A stretch of DNA of 35,888 nucleotides from assembly GCA_903772945.1 (NCBI GenBank), contig CAICTM010001146.1, positions 1 to 35,888 on the forward strand, written 5' to 3'. Positions 7,774-16,969 of the stretch are shown here, one piece after another (position 1 is the first letter of the stretch; every line of letters starts with the position of its first letter). This DNA is from Seminavis robusta. Taxonomy: Eukaryota; Bacillariophyta; Bacillariophyceae; Naviculales; Naviculaceae. The notes beneath the pieces were generated by a model, which worked only from the letters and a program-made list of their open reading frames with translations, was not told where the DNA came from and made no database searches. A program made the translations under genes and the position numbers.

Positions 7774-9979
7774 ATGATTTCTCTTTCAGCAAAGCCATCT
7801 AGAAACATACACCACAGTCAGACTTCCTGCCATGAAAAAACTCACAAGAACCCTGTCCTTTGGCCTGATGGTATGGAGAACCTCGATGCCATCCAGGTCG
7901 GACACCAGAGTGGTTCAGACTGTGCAGTAAAAGTGTGCGGGAAGGAGACTTTGGTGTTTGTGGACAAGTATGGTTTTGTTGGACGTCATGAGATCAAGGA
8001 GAAATACACCATGGCCCAACTTCAAACTCAATTGCCTCAAGGGTGTGTCGGTGTTTGGGTGGTTAATGAAAATTGCCACAAAACAAATAGATGTCTCTTT
8101 GGTAGCGTCTTTATCAGTTACCGCTACAAAATCATTGGGATCATCCACAGAGCCGTGGGCTGTAACGCCATTGTCGAAACTGTCTATCCTCCACTACCCA
8201 AGGGATCCCAACAAAAATTCTGGATTATGCCAATGGATCACGAGATGTATTATTTGGAGCAGATTGGTGGCTTTTCAATTGGACTGCCATTTATGATTCG
8301 ACCCAAACAATACAATGATGATGGGCGGCTTAAACCTCTCATTGATGTGTTTGGCTTTGTTAAGCTGAGCGTTAAAGGACCCGACATCGTGCAGCCATCA
8401 TTCATGGATACAAGTTGCTTCGAACGGCTCATACGGGAGCTCCAGCAAAATAAGCTACTGCTATCCATTTCACGTCAACCCAAGAAATCCCAGAAACTCC
8501 AATGCCCAGTGCCGACATTGTATGTTTATGAGACAAAGGAAGGTTCAATGTCAAAAGTCCAACGACCCCATCTCTACAGTGTACAGCTTGGAGTTTCCAA
8601 AGGCACTGATATTGGTGGCAAGCATTGTCGAAAAAAGTGAGTACCACACCGTTTCTTTCCTTCCTAACGCATTCACTCGTATGCTACAATCTCACCTCTT
8701 GTCTAGATTTAATTCTATAAGAGTTGCATGGATCACAAAAAAGGTCGCTGATAAGCTTTTGAAAGTCTGGAAGGGTGAATGGCACTGTTGGAAAAAGGTA
8801 GTGCATTGGGTCGTACGGAATTCAAAGCACATCGACACATACCTTGTTCCCAATCTGGCTGAAATTGGTGCTACTAGTGGGTTCCGTATAAAATCTGTGA
8901 CACGTGCTGAGTTTGCAGGTTTGAAAGGTGCTTCGTTTCATCATGGCACTAAGTTATTCCTGTTGGGATCGGAACCCAGGGACCTGTCACATCGGAAATG
9001 TGTCGGTAGACTTATGAGTTGTTGGGGTTTTGACAAACGGTTGACTTGTGAGCAGATCACTTACCCGGGTGCTTCAATTATGGTTGATTGTATGCATCGT
9101 GGCATACCACGACCAAGTGTTGGGCATTTTGGCATGAATGCCTATAATAACAAGAGATTCAGCACAGCATACGTTGCCACCCCACTGGAGGCAGTTGAAG
9201 ACAAGGGTGACCTGCAAATGCATCGGGCTGAATTTGCTGGGCATGGAATGAGGCCTCAGCTCATTCGCATGTGTCATGCGCTTGAAACCGCGGCCTTGCA
9301 ATTTGCTCACAAAATGAATCCTGAGGGTATGAATCTCACAAAGCATCTTTCAGGTCTCAACATTGCCACATGTGGGTTTCGGGATTGTAAAACTGGTCAA
9401 GCCAGGGAAGGTCAGCCACCTCAAAAGAGACAAAAAATCCACAACAATCCACAGTCCTGGGAAACACGTGTGCCCTACTCACCTCGACAGCTGGTTTATG
9501 GCTTTGCCAACACTGGTCATATTGATACCAAGGATCAACTCACAGATGCTCAGCAGAAGGAGCTACACAAAAATGCAGTGGATTCCCAGGTCAAGTTGAG
9601 GCAATTTCCAGGGCTTCCCACCACATGTGCCTGGCAATTCGTGTTTCGAAACACAGGAGCATCTCAGCATCTGAAGATACATCAACATTTTACCATGCAT
9701 GGCTTGGGAGTCGCGATGCCAATCCAGCATGGGCTTGGCCATCATTTCTATGGTGGCGTCTTTGAGCACAATACTAGTCTTTGTTTGGTTGAATGCACAA
9801 AAGATGGCTTGGTCTCTCTTTCTAATCATGATGATCATTTTATTCTCTTTGCTTGGGGCAACAGCAAAAAGATCCCCAGAGCTGAGATCCTAGCATTGGT
9901 ACAGGAAGCAGCTGAGCCTTTGGCGGCTGCTGTACCTGCCGCAGCTTTGCCACCCCCACCACCACCGCCACCTGCATAA
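7774..9979 (+). CDS. Two-exon gene of unknown family, 711 aa, possible oxygenase-like C-terminus
   Basis: Exons 7774-8636 and 8707-9979 are joined by a 70-nt GT-AG intron, giving 711 residues. The frame extends upstream only to a TTG, and the first ATG (7774, ACCACCATGA) has a good context. I do not recognise the family. The N-terminal 280 residues are globular (ETLVFVDKYGFVGRHEI, VGVWVVNENCHKTNRC). The region after the junction is basic and Trp-rich. The C-terminal third has GFANTGHIDTKD (H559-x-D561), then FRNTG, GLGHHFYGGVFEHNTSL (H633, H634, H642) and SNHDDHFILFAWGN. An HxD followed about 75 residues later by His, with alternating hydrophobic strands, resembles the Fe(II)/2-oxoglutarate oxygenase double-stranded helix, perhaps the TET/JBP branch. 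This is a hypothesis only. A QKRQK basic patch and an Ala/Pro tail with eight consecutive prolines end the protein. Length and sustained coding argue for a functional gene. Confidence 0.85.
8637..8706 (+). other. Intron of the 711-aa gene (70 nt)
   Basis: Donor GTGAGT at 8637 and acceptor TTGTCTAG ending at 8706, preceded by a pyrimidine-rich tract. The upstream exon leaves two bases of a codon and the downstream exon supplies the third (AA|A, Lys288). Removing exactly this segment joins the two long frames with no stop. Without splicing the first frame ends at 8640. Confidence 0.9.
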
Positions 9980-10186
9980 TAGTAAATGATTATTGCTCCT
10001 TTTTGTGTATTGCATTGATTAGCTACTGGTACCGTACTGTTTCCTTACTCTCGTGGTGTTGCGGTGCCATCCACCTTGTTGCTTCAGTGCTGTGGTAGCA
10101 CTAGCAAACTAGAAAGAAATTGAGAACGGAAGCCAAAGCTAAATAGTACAGCTGTCTACTGCTTTCTATTACTTTACTCTAGCACT

Positions 10187-10523
10187 CTAGCTACCATACT
10201 CTTCATTTTCGCTTGGATAAACAAAACTGAGACTCAAGGAAGGTCCCAGCGGAGAGCCATCAGATTGGCTCGTCGAGGGCCCCAGAAGCTCAAGTTGTTT
10301 GAAGATGTCTTTACAGGATTGGGAGTCAAAAAGCTTGTCGTTAGACCTCTCTACAGGAACTAACTCCAGGATGCGGTAAACAACGTGCTAGAGAGAAAGA
10401 AGTGGCAGTAGTCCTATTTGATCTTTGGATGGCATCAACTCATGATCAATCCATTCAGCAAGTGTCCCTCAAACTGACATCGCTTTCTGGAGTTGTGGAA
10501 GTGAGACGAATGGCTGGCAAAGG
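10187..10523 (-). pseudogene. Terminal exons of an unidentified minus-strand gene
   Basis: The minus-strand segment 10387-10187 encodes 66 residues and a stop. It begins HVVYRILELVPVERSNDKLF, continues with CKDIFKQLELLGPSTSQSDG and ends FVYPSENEEYGS. It is preceded by a strong acceptor (CTTCTTTCTCTCTAG). A donor, GAT|GTCAGT, at 10478 would close a 91-nt intron and attach 15 in-frame codons (10523-10479) ending TTPESD, phase 0 on both sides. Upstream of that there is a TGA, so the rest of the gene is missing or needs another exon. It lies on the same strand, directly downstream of the LRR-like gene, so it may be part of a decayed relative. Function unknown. Confidence 0.35.
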
Positions 10524-10699
10524 TCATTCAGACGTCACAACCCTAGCTACCGTATAGCGTGTTTGCCGTAAGGAAACAGTCTACAGCCAGCTTGACAAGC
10601 TACTAGCTAGCACGTCTTATTCTTTGGCACCTTCCAAAATACCAAGGCGAACCAAATATACCGTACTAGTTCAACATGCACTGCTGTCCTACTTTTCTG

Positions 10700-12229
10700 T
10701 CATTTTTGTAAGACCTTCGGTCTCTTCACTCCACACCAAATGCTGGGGCATCCGCGGAGCATCGCAAACGCAAAGCCAGCGCTGGTGTCACCACTGATTC
10801 GATATCCCCAATTGTCGTCCATAGCGTCTGCAACAATGTCCAGAAGTGTTGTTATAGGTGTATCCGGGTTTTGGGCCCTTCCAAGACCCTTTCGGTTCAA
10901 ATTGCAACGATGGCGAATCAATTCCGATAAATGGTCCTCCGGCAGCCCGTTGACGTGTAACAAGGTCGTGTTGTTGTGTCGAATAATGGTGTCGTACAAG
11001 GCCTGGAGTTTTGGTTTGGCATTGGTGCAGAAAGGAACCTCAAAACGCTGAAGACTACTGTTGGTTTGTAAGGCATCAAAGAGAGGTTGATACCGTGGAC
11101 AGAAGTGAATGACTGTCAATTGTCGCAGATTGTTCTTTCCAAGGAGGGTGGCCAATGACATTGTGAGATCTTCCGCCACTCCGTGGTCTTTTGCCAAAAT
11201 TCCCGGTCGTGTCTCCAGTACCAACTCTTGAAGATTTGGAAACGCCGACGATGAAACAAAGCAGTCCACGAGGGCTTTGAATATCCATCCTGGCAGAGGT
11301 TCTGGCAATGCGTTGTCATTGTTTGGTTCTTTCCAAAACTTGAGTTGAAGTGATTGCAGATGTTTGGCATCTTGTGCCAATGCCTGAACTAGGAAGTGCC
11401 TCCACGCATGCTGGTCTCGAACCTGCCAGCAAACGTGCAGATCCAAGTGTGTCAGTTGAGGCACTAGCTTGGCCAGTGAGGCCGAAAGATCTTGTTGTCG
11501 CCGTACTGTGGTGTAGTTTTCATAGGAAATAGATATGTGTGTGACGTTGGCACAGTACGGCAGTACGAGATCAAGTAGATCGCCGTAGGTACAATCGGAG
11601 CACTGAAACGCCCAAGTCAAGAGTCGCCCTTGCGCTTCACGCTGCGACGCTAGTATCCCTGTGCGACTGACCGCCTGAAGCAGTGCTTCGATATCTTCCA
11701 GTCGCTTTGCAGTGTGGGTGGCAGCATTGCAAAACACTAGTATGCGGTTCAACGCGGTGAGGAGTCGTTCTCCCCAGACGCTGTTACCTTCTAGATCATT
11801 GACTTTTAGCTGGACGACGAGAAAGGGAATGACTCCTCGCGCGGTCTTGTAGTGTTGGTAGCATGCAGTCTCCAGAGGAAGCTCCTCCATGATGTCGACG
11901 TGAGAGGGGGTTTCCACGGAGCGTGGGAACCTTTTGCAAAACTCTTGTATGACGTCCAACTTGACCCCGGATTCCAGCAGCACTTTCAATGGAGTCACGC
12001 CGTCAACACTGCGACATGCCAGAGACGGGTTTTCATATATCAAAGATATCAATTCATTGCCCGCACTGCTGGCTTGCGATCTTCGAAGCAGTGCTTGAAG
12101 GCGTTGATGAGCGTGTCGTTGCTGCTTCCTCTTGTTGTGCTCGTTCGTCTTGTTGCTACCACGTCGTTTGGAAGACTTTGCCATGGTGTGCCCACGCTTG
12201 TTACCGGTAGATGGTGAAGGCGATGACAT
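10700..12229 (-). CDS. Ankyrin/LRR-like (RNI-type) diatom protein, 509 aa
   Basis: A single-exon minus-strand gene starting at a true ATG (12229), with a second in-frame ATG 15 codons later (MAKSSKRR). The N-terminus is very basic (about residues 10-50, KR-rich, possible nuclear signal). Next is an ankyrin-like segment (GVTPLKVLLESGVKLDVIQE, ELPLETACYQ), a pattern common in diatom proteins listing 'everyday' repeats. From about residue 225 to 430 there are ribonuclease-inhibitor-like leucine-rich units (LTHLDLHVCWQ, LQSLQLKFW, LQELVLETRP, LRQLTVIHFC, LQRFEVPFC). The C-terminus carries a FAFAMLRGCPSIWC segment. No signal peptide is apparent. Such proteins are presumed protein-protein scaffolds, and no specific partner can be inferred. 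Confidence 0.85.
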   Translation of the reverse strand: MSSPSPSTGNKRGHTMAKSSKRRGSNKTNEHNKRKQQRHAHQRLQALLRRSQASSAGNELISLIYENPSLACRSVDGVTPLKVLLESGVKLDVIQEFCKRFPRSVETPSHVDIMEELPLETACYQHYKTARGVIPFLVVQLKVNDLEGNSVWGERLLTALNRILVFCNAATHTAKRLEDIEALLQAVSRTGILASQREAQGRLLTWAFQCSDCTYGDLLDLVLPYCANVTHISISYENYTTVRRQQDLSASLAKLVPQLTHLDLHVCWQVRDQHAWRHFLVQALAQDAKHLQSLQLKFWKEPNNDNALPEPLPGWIFKALVDCFVSSSAFPNLQELVLETRPGILAKDHGVAEDLTMSLATLLGKNNLRQLTVIHFCPRYQPLFDALQTNSSLQRFEVPFCTNAKPKLQALYDTIIRHNNTTLLHVNGLPEDHLSELIRHRCNLNRKGLGRAQNPDTPITTLLDIVADAMDDNWGYRISGDTSAGFAFAMLRGCPSIWCGVKRPKVLQK

Positions 12230-13298
12230 CCTGCTTCATTCATTCCCTATCTAGCTAGCTAGCTTGCTGCCACACTGGCTATGCATGGAACCGTACAGGG
12301 TACCGTAGTGGTGCTCGGTAATCGGGAGAGTGTAAGTCATCGAGAATGGTTAAGACGTTCCGCCGAGGGTGCGTGGAATTAATTGTTTCAGGACTTTTCC
12401 AGTCACTGGTCTCTCCCGCCCCAGCTTTGACAGCCCACAGCCCACAGACAAGCACCAGCTCTACTAGCCAGACTCAATAAAACTAACATGTACAAGAAAC
12501 GCTGCTTCCACTCAGCATTCATCACGGCAGTATGTATTCTCTCCCAACAAGGCCATCCAAGAAGCAACATTTCAGTCAAGTCAGACTTTCAAATATAGCA
12601 AATGAACAAAGTCGCAGTCTCTCCTGATCCCACTTAACCGAGTCCTGAGATTTTGACTCTTCTTTGCTTTTATTAAGCCTGGCTTCCGTAGATATCCTTC
12701 TTAGCCCAAACCTCCTTGCATGAAGAACTGTGGCTGGGCGGCATCGTCAGGCAGCAACTACCAGGTACAGTGTACCGGTATGGCAAACATGACAGCAATG
12801 GTTCCAACTGTACAACCAGAGGTCGGAAAAGAGCTAGACTTTGGTTTACTAGCTAGTATGCAGACAAGTACCGGTATACTATGACACAGTTAGTTGGATT
12901 GGAATCCATGACAAGCTTGACGGAAAATTATGCAGCCAAGCATACGGTAGCCTGCAAGCTTCCAAGCTTCCAAGTTCCAAGAGCAACATCCAAGATGCCA
13001 AGACCGATTTTGTCATCCCCAAACTTTCGCAGCTCAACCGGGTTGACACGTCAGCTTTTCCAAAAGATACCTTTTTGACAGCCGACCAACCACGATGGCC
13101 CATTCAAGTTGCGGAAAAGGAAAGCGCCAACCTCATCAGAGTGATGTGTTGCCAAGGTGGGTACGACTGTACGGTATCTTCAAGACAGACATCATCGACC
13201 TTGTCTTGTCGGATCAAGAAGCTAAGAATTCTTGACAAGCAGCCAGATCTGATCATTTTTTCCCAAATCCATTTTCTATTTTTCTTCGAAGGAGCAAG
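12230..13298. other. Intergenic region between divergent genes
   Basis: About 1.07 kb separating the divergently transcribed LRR-like gene and the BASS transporter, so it probably contains both promoters. It carries CTAGCTAG words at 12251-12262 and 12849 and TACCGGTA at 12773 and 12869. Open frames here (12881-13078 and its complement) show no domain and no consistent coding pattern. No gene is called. Confidence 0.5.
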
Positions 13299-14660
13299 AT
13301 GAAGGTTTACTTTTACTTATCAACGGTGGCGTCTTTGACGGTGTTATCAGGATTCCATGTCATCCCAGTGACTGCCTTTGTGGTTCCCAGCAGCTCCTTC
13401 AGCCAACAAGCCCTTACTAATGCCAATGCTATTAGTAATGCTCAGACTGCTTTGAGCTTGAAAAGTTTGAAAAAGTTGACAATTTCAAGTTCTCCTGTGC
13501 TCAGACAGTCATTCAGAAAGCAGAATCTGAAGACCACGGCTCTGTGGGAAAGTACGACCTCCAGCTTGGACCAAGATCTGCCAGTTCCGCAGGATCAGCC
13601 ATCAGCCCAAATGGTCAAGTTTCGCAAATACGCTCAAGCATTTTGCAATCTATTTCCCATTTGGACACTCCTGACTGCGGGCACAGCATTGGCTCGTCCT
13701 TCTACCTTTCTCAGTATTCCTGCCAGTACATTTCCAGCACAAATTGGAATGCTCATGTTGTGCATGGGAATCTCGTTGAAACCAAGTGACTTCAAACGCG
13801 TGGCTCAGAGACCTGCTGCTGTTCTTTTAGCATTTTTGGGATGTTATGGAGTCATGCCAGGATTGGCGTTTGCCATTGGAAAAATTATGGGGCTCTCACC
13901 ACCCTTGGCAGCTGGACTCGTACTGGTCTCTTGTATTAATGGAGCTCAAGCCAGCAATCTTTGCACGTACATTGGACAAGGAGATTTGGCTCTATCCGTA
14001 CTCATGACAACAATGACCACCATTGGAGGTAAGTCCATCGAAAGACAGGCAAATAACGTGAATATTATTATTGTATTGACTCTCTACTCACTCCATGTTT
14101 GCTTCATTCGCTGTCTGCTAGCCATTGTCATGACACCACTCATGGGAAAACTCCTCCTGGGAACGGTTGTACCCGTCAATGCGCAAGCCATTGCTCTCTC
14201 CACAATTCAAGTGGTGCTCGCACCCATCCTTGTTGGCATGACCTTCAATGCAAAATTCCCAAACGTGGTGCAGAAAATCTTGCCTTTTTCACCCATTCTA
14301 GGTGTCTTGATCACCTGTCTCTTAGTAGGTGTCAGTGTTGCGGGGTGTGCTGGACCCATCATGTCTGCAGGATTCCAATTACAGGCATCGGCCGCATTGC
14401 TTCATGCACTTGGTGGAGTTGCTGGATACTTTCTGACCAAACCATTCTATGGAGAAGACATTTGTCGAACATTTGCCATTGAATTCGCTATGAAATCAAG
14501 TGCCTTTGGGTACCTATTGGCTACACTACACTTTTCCGAATTTGCTGTCAGGGTTCCAGCAGCTGTCAGTATTGTTTGGATGACTTTGATTGGATCCTCA
14601 ATGGCAGTGGCAAGTCGATTCTTTCCACCGGCGGAGTGTGTAGTGCCGGATGAAGAATAA
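13299..14660 (+). CDS. Plastid BASS-family (bile acid:sodium symporter-like) transporter, 422 aa
   Basis: Exons 13299-14028 and 14122-14660 encode 422 residues. Residues 1-27 are a signal peptide ending VTA|FVVPSSS, the phenylalanine-containing cleavage context used for import into complex diatom plastids, followed by a Ser/Lys-rich transit segment to about residue 100. The rest is a BASS/SBF domain with about nine or ten hydrophobic helices, including MLMLCMGISLKPSDF, PAAVLLAFLGCYGVMPGLAF, NGAQASNLCTYIGQGDLALS and, after splicing, TTMTTIGAIVMTPLMGKLL, the conserved BASS signature around the substrate and sodium site. Plant relatives carry pyruvate, 2-keto acids or other organic anions across the plastid envelope. 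The exact substrate is not readable here. The ATG is in AAGATGA, the first in frame. If the intron is kept, the frame stays open and inserts 31 residues in the middle of that signature. Confidence 0.93.
   Translation: MKVYFYLSTVASLTVLSGFHVIPVTAFVVPSSSFSQQALTNANAISNAQTALSLKSLKKLTISSSPVLRQSFRKQNLKTTALWESTTSSLDQDLPVPQDQPSAQMVKFRKYAQAFCNLFPIWTLLTAGTALARPSTFLSIPASTFPAQIGMLMLCMGISLKPSDFKRVAQRPAAVLLAFLGCYGVMPGLAFAIGKIMGLSPPLAAGLVLVSCINGAQASNLCTYIGQGDLALSVLMTTMTTIGGKSIERQANNVNIIIVLTLYSLHVCFIRCLLAIVMTPLMGKLLLGTVVPVNAQAIALSTIQVVLAPILVGMTFNAKFPNVVQKILPFSPILGVLITCLLVGVSVAGCAGPIMSAGFQLQASAALLHALGGVAGYFLTKPFYGEDICRTFAIEFAMKSSAFGYLLATLHFSEFAVRVPAAVSIVWMTLIGSSMAVASRFFPPAECVVPDEE
14029..14121 (+). other. Intron of the BASS gene (93 nt, stop-free, multiple of three)
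   Basis: Donor GAG|GTAAGT at 14029 and acceptor CTGTCTGCTAG ending at 14121. Splicing is phase 1 and restores Ala from G|CC, giving IGAIVMTPL, which fits the family. The unspliced translation adds a hydrophobic 31-residue segment (GKSIERQANN, then a VLTLYSLHVCF stretch) with no counterpart in BASS proteins. ORF-based annotation would miss this intron. Confidence 0.9.
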
Positions 14661-16969
14661 ACAAACAGCAGGATACTACACAATCTACGACAATGTACAG
14701 ACCCATTTGTGCTGGGGTATGCTCATGTCTACAAACCAACCCTTTAGAAACAGGCATTTTTTTGTAGAGCTAGTAGATAAGAGAGTGTGCTAGCAGCTCT
14801 ACCCCAGTTGTGGTACCAGTACCCATACTTTCACGGGACTAAAAAAGTTCTTGCGTTTTCACATGTGAGTTTACCATACTATGTAAGGACCGCGAGAGTA
14901 CCACCCCTTTGCCTCCTTGGGTGGCAGCACTCTCACAATCGGAACACATGCATACCGGTATGCAGGTGGCCTCGGGCGACTTGCCTTGGTGACTTTGGCT
15001 AGTAAGTCAAAGACTTGCTTGGTGGTCTCACTAGACTAGGAGCATGTGATAGATTACTACTAGTACAGTGCATGTAGCTACTAGCTTAATAGATTAAGTA
15101 GAAACTATGGAATTGGCAACCCAATCCTGTAGACCAGTACATAGCAACAAAGCTCGACAAGGTGGTCTCTTCAACTATTATTAGTTAGACTTGCTAGCTA
15201 CATGTAGCAAGATCCACTTTGTGCACATTACATATGGATTGTGGCATGTTTCCGATGGATGTGCTGTTTTCCCAGCTCCGCAGTCCTGTTCTGCAAAATC
15301 CCTTGCCACGCCATCTACCCCTCTTTGCTGTAATCAGCCACGGGGGTGCAAGCCGGAACAAAGCAAAGGAAGCAAAGTCATGGAATTGTTAGAGTTGAGT
15401 TCAGGGCTGTATTTGCCAGAGAGACTTTGGTGCCATCAAAAGCCACTATGAAGCAAACAGTTACGCCCAATGGAGCAAATCCAAGGAACCTTGTTCGACA
15501 GAACATCCTTCCACATGGCACACTGGTTGGAGGCATCTTTGCAGGCAGGGAAGCTGGCAACTGTGATGGTTTCGTTCCATGCTGGAATTGATAGTCCTGG
15601 TTCATTGATGACTGCACAAGACAGTGCTTTGCCCTTGCACAACCTGATGTCTGCTGCAGCCATGGAATTGAGGGTCATCGCTCAAGTCCAAGACCTGAGG
15701 ACCTAGCTAGCTAGGCATCGTCATGTCGTTGATGACTTCATAAGACAGAGTCAGCTCGGAGTAGCTAAGCATCTTGAACTGTGGCTGATGACATTTTCCC
15801 ATGTACCGGTACCATAGCTGTTGACATTATGATCAGTTATTTGTTCCTTTGGCTTTGAGAGGGCGAAGGGCTCATTAGCCTGAGTTCTTCAGCTGCTCGG
15901 ATGCTCAGGTTTCTGTGGCACGTGTTGGTCACTGTTGTGATGCTTCTTTTCTCTTCTTCAGCTCTCCTTCTAAGTCCTTTCATCTAAATGAGTAAACCTC
16001 TCACACACATACATGTGTCATGGTGATGCTGCAGCTGCCGCTGCAAGTGTTGGGATCTGAAGGGCTTGAATTCGAATTCTCCCAAATTTAATCTTGGTGT
16101 CATGTTTAATTATGCTGAAATGCTGATTTCTACCAAGACCAGCATTTTCTAATAATATTTGCGTATGGAATTTGAAAATTGTTGGGGTTTAAATTATGGG
16201 TCATCCCAACAAAGTTGCCAGGTCAGTAGGACACACTTCAACCTTTGAACCACGAGCCCACGTGAAGGTCCCAATTGCAAAAAGAATCCATGAGAGCATG
16301 AGAGCTCCATGAGACACGAGAACCCTCCCTTTGGAAGAAGGTGGACATCCTGAGTAAATTATTGATAGGGAGACTTACTTTACACTCTTTGGGCGTACTA
16401 TTCTTTCTACACGAGGCACCGCAGCAGCTACCGCAGCACAGTCTTCAAGCTTTCTTTGGGCAATTCCCGCGGGGGTCCTCCACGACCAGCTCCTCCTTAA
16501 GTCCTTTCATCTTTCTTGGTAAACCTCGAACACACATGGTTCTTTTGTGGAAACTGGCAACCAAGAATGCCAATTTTCTGGTATCCAATCTACGAAATCA
16601 TGGTTCATTTGGTAGGAAAGCTCGCTCTCGAGTTGGATCTTTGATTGATTTTGGCTTTCATCAGTCCAGTTGGGATCACTTTGGTTTTGCTCACAATCTC
16701 CCTCCCTGAGAAACAGCAAGCACCCAGCTTCGTTGTTTTTCTTGGTTCTCTCTGCAATAGCAATCAAGCAAGTTAGTCTAGCTTCCTTTCCTTTCCTTTC
16801 AAACTCACGATCGAGATTGTGCGTGAGTTTCTGGAAGCCTTCCAAGTCGTCCCTTTCTTCCATCAAGTCCATCAAGTCCTCCAAGATCAATCAAGTCCTT
16901 TGTTCTCCAAGTTCTCCAAGCTGTCACGAAGCTGTCCCCAAGATTGATCCAGTCGACCACCGTCACACC
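14661..16969. other. Intergenic region and long leader upstream of the 1142-aa gene
   Basis: About 2.3 kb without a supported gene. 15346-15706 is open in several frames on both strands (for example, a minus-strand ATG at 15678 giving 80 residues with IPAWNETITVASFPACKDA), but no frame stands out. A segment CTCCTTCTAAGTCCTTTCAT (15963) continuing to GTAAACCTC and ACACACAT recurs with changes at 16490-16537, an old local duplication. From about 16785 the leader becomes pyrimidine- and CATCAAGTCC-rich just before the ATG at 16970. CTAGCTAGCTAG at 15713 and TACCGGTA at 14953 and 15804 are present. Confidence 0.5.

Noticed and set aside
8522..8706. Separate gene starting at ATG 8522
   Set aside because: The frame over this stretch overlaps well-supported exon 1 coding in another frame. 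The intron 8637-8706 joins the two long frames exactly.
15346..15706. Overlapping 78-86 codon frames on both strands
   Set aside because: No frame has a domain or a clear coding advantage. Left as intergenic.
16670..16969. 100-codon N-terminal extension of the 1142-aa gene
   Set aside because: It starts at TTG, contains no ATG, and translates a pyrimidine-rich, repetitive leader.
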